Source of the DNA: Dehalococcoidia bacterium UBA2160
GTDB taxonomy: Bacteria > Chloroflexota > Dehalococcoidia > Lucifugimonadales > UBA1123
DNA: 16,433 nucleotides
Reading direction: 5' to 3'
Assembly: GCA_002328865.1 (NCBI GenBank)
Contig: DCWO01000163.1
Span: 1 to 16,433 of the forward strand
The translations under genes were made by a program, and so were the position numbers. This document shows positions 14,487 through 16,433 of this stretch, one piece after another; positions within the stretch are counted from its first letter, which is position 1; every line of letters starts with the position of its first letter. The notes under the pieces were generated by a model that had not been told where the DNA came from, made no database searches, and worked only from the letters and a program-made list of their open reading frames with translations.

Positions 14487-14516
14487 GTTTTACCGATCTT
14501 GATCGGTCAGTAAAAC
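14487..14516. terminator. Hairpin between convergent selenoprotein and glnK genes
   Basis: GTTTT plus ACCGATC (14487-14498) pairs with GATCGGT (14501-14507) and AAAAC (14512-14516), with a TT loop and a 4-nt bulge CAGT. Its position in the gap between two convergent genes suggests a bidirectional terminator, though neither strand has a clean T-run after the stem. A GGCGCC pair (14458-14476 area) could form another hairpin just upstream. Confidence 0.42.
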
Positions 14517-14530
14517 GATGCGGATCGGCG

Positions 14531-14881
14531 TCAGATGGCCGACTCGCCCGTTTCGCCTGTCCTCACCCTGACTGCGTCCGTCACTGGTGATATCAGTATC
14601 TTTCCGTCGCCGATCAGGCCGTCGGGCGGTGTTCTGGTGGCGCTGACTATTGCCTCGACGACCGCATCCTTCATAGCGTCAGGGATCACGGTCACCAGCA
14701 ACGTCTTAACGACCGCGGCTTTTGCCATGCTTCCGCCTCTGCCTGTGAATACCTCGACGCCTCTCTGTTGCCCCTGGCCGGTGACGTTGTGGTAGTGGAA
14801 GCCTCCGCAACCGGCCGCCACTAGCGCATCCGTCACCTGGGTGATTCGTTCCGTTCTGACAATCGCCTCGATCTTGATCAT
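14531..14881 (-). CDS. glnK: PII-family nitrogen regulatory protein with divergent T-loop
   Basis: PII proteins form trimers that sense 2-oxoglutarate and ATP/ADP; GlnK types block Amt channels when nitrogen is plentiful. The 116-aa sequence shows MIKIEAIVR at the start, GQGQQRG (35-41) with the 2-oxoglutarate/ATP-site Gln39, the B-loop GLIGDGKILISPV (88-100), and the C-terminal DAVRVRTGETGESAI (102-116). The T-loop is VEVFTGRGGSMAKAAV (42-57). It lacks Tyr51 (Ser here) and the usual Y-R-G-x-E-Y segment, so it cannot be uridylylated at the standard site, and it may bind partners differently. It lies 106 nt downstream of amt in the same direction, a classic amtB-glnK pairing. The ATG has an AGGTGAG ribosome site just upstream. 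Family is firm; the glnK name rests on linkage. Confidence 0.88.
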   Translation of the reverse strand: MIKIEAIVRTERITQVTDALVAAGCGGFHYHNVTGQGQQRGVEVFTGRGGSMAKAAVVKTLLVTVIPDAMKDAVVEAIVSATRTPPDGLIGDGKILISPVTDAVRVRTGETGESAI

Positions 14882-14987
14882 TTCTCACCTCAGATTCTGA
14901 TCACGTAGTCCGAGAAGTCAATTTCGATGGTAACCGGGAACATCGTTCCGCACAAGGCAGTCCGATGATCCCGGACAGTTTGCGGTC

Positions 14988-16208
14988 CTAGTTGGCTCCG
15001 TCTCCGACGAAAGCCCTCTCGCCGTGCGCAGACAGGTCCAGACCCTCGTCTTCTTCATTCGCCTCGACCCGAAGACCCAGACCCGGAATGAGGTCCAGCA
15101 CCTTGAGTATTATCACGGTGGCGACGAACGAGTAAGCGCCAGTGGCGACAACCGCTATTATCTGAGTGAGCATCTGGCCGCCATTGCCTTCAATCCAGCC
15201 AGCAGTGCCGCCGATGGCCGCGACCGCGAAGATTCCGGTTGCAATCGCGCCCCAGATGCCGCCGACGCCGTGGACCGCGAAGACCTCGAGCGCGTCGTCA
15301 AGTCCGGTCTTGGAGCGGAGATAGACCGCGCCATAGCAGAGGCCGCCCGCGCCGAAGCCGATAGCCAGACCGCCCATCACGCCGACGTAACCGGATGCGG
15401 GCGTTATCGCCACGAGGCCCGCAACCGCGCCGGAAGCCACGCCGACCGCGCTCATCCGGCCGGACTGTATCTGCGAGAGCAATCCCCACGTGAGGGCTGC
15501 TGTCGCCGCTGCCGTATTGGTGACCAGGAAGGCGTTGACGTCCACCGCGTTGGCGGCGAGCCCGGACCCAGCGTTGAATCCGAACCATCCGAACCAGAGC
15601 AACCCTGCGCCAAGGACAACATAAGGCACGTTGTGAGGCTCCACGCCGGGGGACCGCCTCTTTCCCACCAGAATCGCGGCTGCTACGGCTGCGAGTCCAG
15701 CGTTGATGTGGACGACTGTTCCGCCCGCGAAATCGAGCGCCCCGTCTCCGACGTCGGCAAGCCAGCCTCCGCCCCAAACCCAGTGGGCCACTGGCGCGTA
15801 CACGATGGTTACCCAGATCACCAAGAACAGGAGGTATGTCGTGAACTTGAACCGTTCCACGAATGCCCCGGTGATCAGGGCGGGTGTGATGATCGCGAAC
15901 ATCATCTGGAATATGACGAACAACAACGTCGGTATGCCCGTGCCAGGGAAAACCTCGTCGATGGCGATGTCCTTGAGCCCGACAAAGCTGAAGTCGCCAA
16001 TGACTTCGCTTCCCGTGCCGAATGCGAGGCTGTACCCCCACAGGACCCAGACGATGCTTACCACCGCCATGGATATGAAGCTGTACATTATCGTGCTAAT
16101 AACGTTTCTGGCTCGCACGAGCCCGCCATAGAAAAAGGCAAGCCCCGGAGTCATGAGCAGCACCAGTGCCGATGCCGTGAGCATCCAAGCTGTGTGGCCT
16201 GAGTCCAT
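14988..16208 (-). CDS. amt: Amt/MEP/Rh-family ammonium transporter
   Basis: This is a trimeric membrane channel for ammonium uptake, 406 aa with about 11 membrane segments. Motifs include PGLAFFYGGLVRARNV (21-36), the pore signature DFAGGTVVHINAG with the first pore His, and FAVHGVGGIWG with the second. The cytoplasmic tail, VEANEEDEGLDLSAHGERAF, is the part that GlnK contacts in the family. There is no cleavable signal peptide. The start ATG at 16208 is chosen because GGGAGGGAA lies just upstream; an upstream in-frame start (16250) adds an unrelated tail and has no ribosome site. It is followed by the PII gene and preceded by a possible nitrogen-control site. Confidence 0.93.
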   Translation of the reverse strand: MDSGHTAWMLTASALVLLMTPGLAFFYGGLVRARNVISTIMYSFISMAVVSIVWVLWGYSLAFGTGSEVIGDFSFVGLKDIAIDEVFPGTGIPTLLFVIFQMMFAIITPALITGAFVERFKFTTYLLFLVIWVTIVYAPVAHWVWGGGWLADVGDGALDFAGGTVVHINAGLAAVAAAILVGKRRSPGVEPHNVPYVVLGAGLLWFGWFGFNAGSGLAANAVDVNAFLVTNTAAATAALTWGLLSQIQSGRMSAVGVASGAVAGLVAITPASGYVGVMGGLAIGFGAGGLCYGAVYLRSKTGLDDALEVFAVHGVGGIWGAIATGIFAVAAIGGTAGWIEGNGGQMLTQIIAVVATGAYSFVATVIILKVLDLIPGLGLRVEANEEDEGLDLSAHGERAFVGDGAN

Positions 16209-16316
16209 GTTTCCCTCCCAATCCCCACTTACGGGGTTTCGCAATTTCACGCGCGCCGCGTCACGTCATACCGCCCAGCGTCGTCCGCCCAACACGGATC
16301 ATGGTAGCGACCGGTT

Positions 16317-16343
16317 GTTACAAAAGTGTTGCGCGCTTGTAAA
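16317..16343 (-). promoter_or_regulatory. GlnR-box-like half-sites upstream of amt-glnK
   Basis: Reading the minus strand, TTTAC (16343-16339), GCAAC (16332-16328) and GTAAC (16321-16317) are separated by exactly 6 nt each. This matches the a-b-a half-site spacing of actinobacterial GlnR boxes (gTnAC-n6-GnAAC-n6-gTnAC). The fourth half-site is not conserved. It lies about 110 bp upstream of the start codon. The match could be chance; no strong promoter was found between it and amt (best TTGGGC-16-TATGAC). Confidence 0.35.
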
Positions 16344-16433
16344 CTTAATGTTTCATCTGATGGCGATGATCGGCGCCTCGAGCGCATCCGCAGCAACGCA
16401 GATCGACACCTGAACCGACATGCGATTGACACG

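Noticed and set aside
15024..16202. Long plus-strand open frame (392 codons) opposite amt.
   Set aside because: Composition is charged and repetitive with no domain; it mirrors the hydrophobic codons of the transporter.

Overview
This window looks like an environmental bacterial chromosome fragment of moderately high GC. Sigma70-type promoters (TTGACR with TAnnnT), lipoprotein signals, a twin-arginine signal and CoA-thioester catabolic genes suggest a free-living heterotroph. The mix of acyl-CoA dehydrogenases, class III CoA-transferases, a NosR-like flavin/iron-sulfur protein with ApbE, and an Amt-PII pair resembles Chloroflexota of the SAR202/Dehalococcoidia type. That placement rests on gene content only; there is no rRNA or marker gene here.

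Layout. (1) 1-1753: a complete IS630-family element (27-1190, TA target duplication) sits inside a minus-strand GHKL-ATPase gene, whose reading frame resumes on the far side of the element. Its transposase is in two frames joined at a textbook -1 slippery site. (2) 1754-3836: a dienelactone-hydrolase-family gene with a clear promoter, then a small unknown gene in DNA carrying two kinds of short dispersed repeat. (3) 3840-7270: an enoyl-CoA hydratase/isomerase homologue, a membrane FMN/4Fe-4S protein and its probable flavin transferase ApbE, closely spaced on the plus strand. (4) 7374-9972: a promoter, a structured leader and two adjacent acyl-CoA dehydrogenase genes that look like complementary halves of a heteromeric enzyme. 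(5) 10231-10713: an excalibur-domain lipoprotein. (6) 10930-13464: two minus-strand class III CoA-transferase genes in an operon; only one keeps the catalytic Asp. (7) 13783-14364: a lipoprotein thioredoxin-fold/peroxiredoxin-like gene read through an in-frame TGA. (8) 14531-16208: a minus-strand amt-glnK operon whose PII protein has an unusual T-loop, preceded by GlnR-like half-sites.

The most notable observation is the gene at 13783-14364. Its TGA lies exactly where the first Cys of a CxxC redox motif belongs, and a hairpin with the geometry of a bacterial SECIS element follows 14 nt later. It is best read as a selenoprotein (UxxC), which ordinary gene calling would split into two fragments. 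A second theme is paired paralogues in which one partner lacks key catalytic residues (acyl-CoA dehydrogenases, CoA-transferases), pointing to obligate hetero-oligomers. No rRNA, tRNA or CRISPR array was seen.
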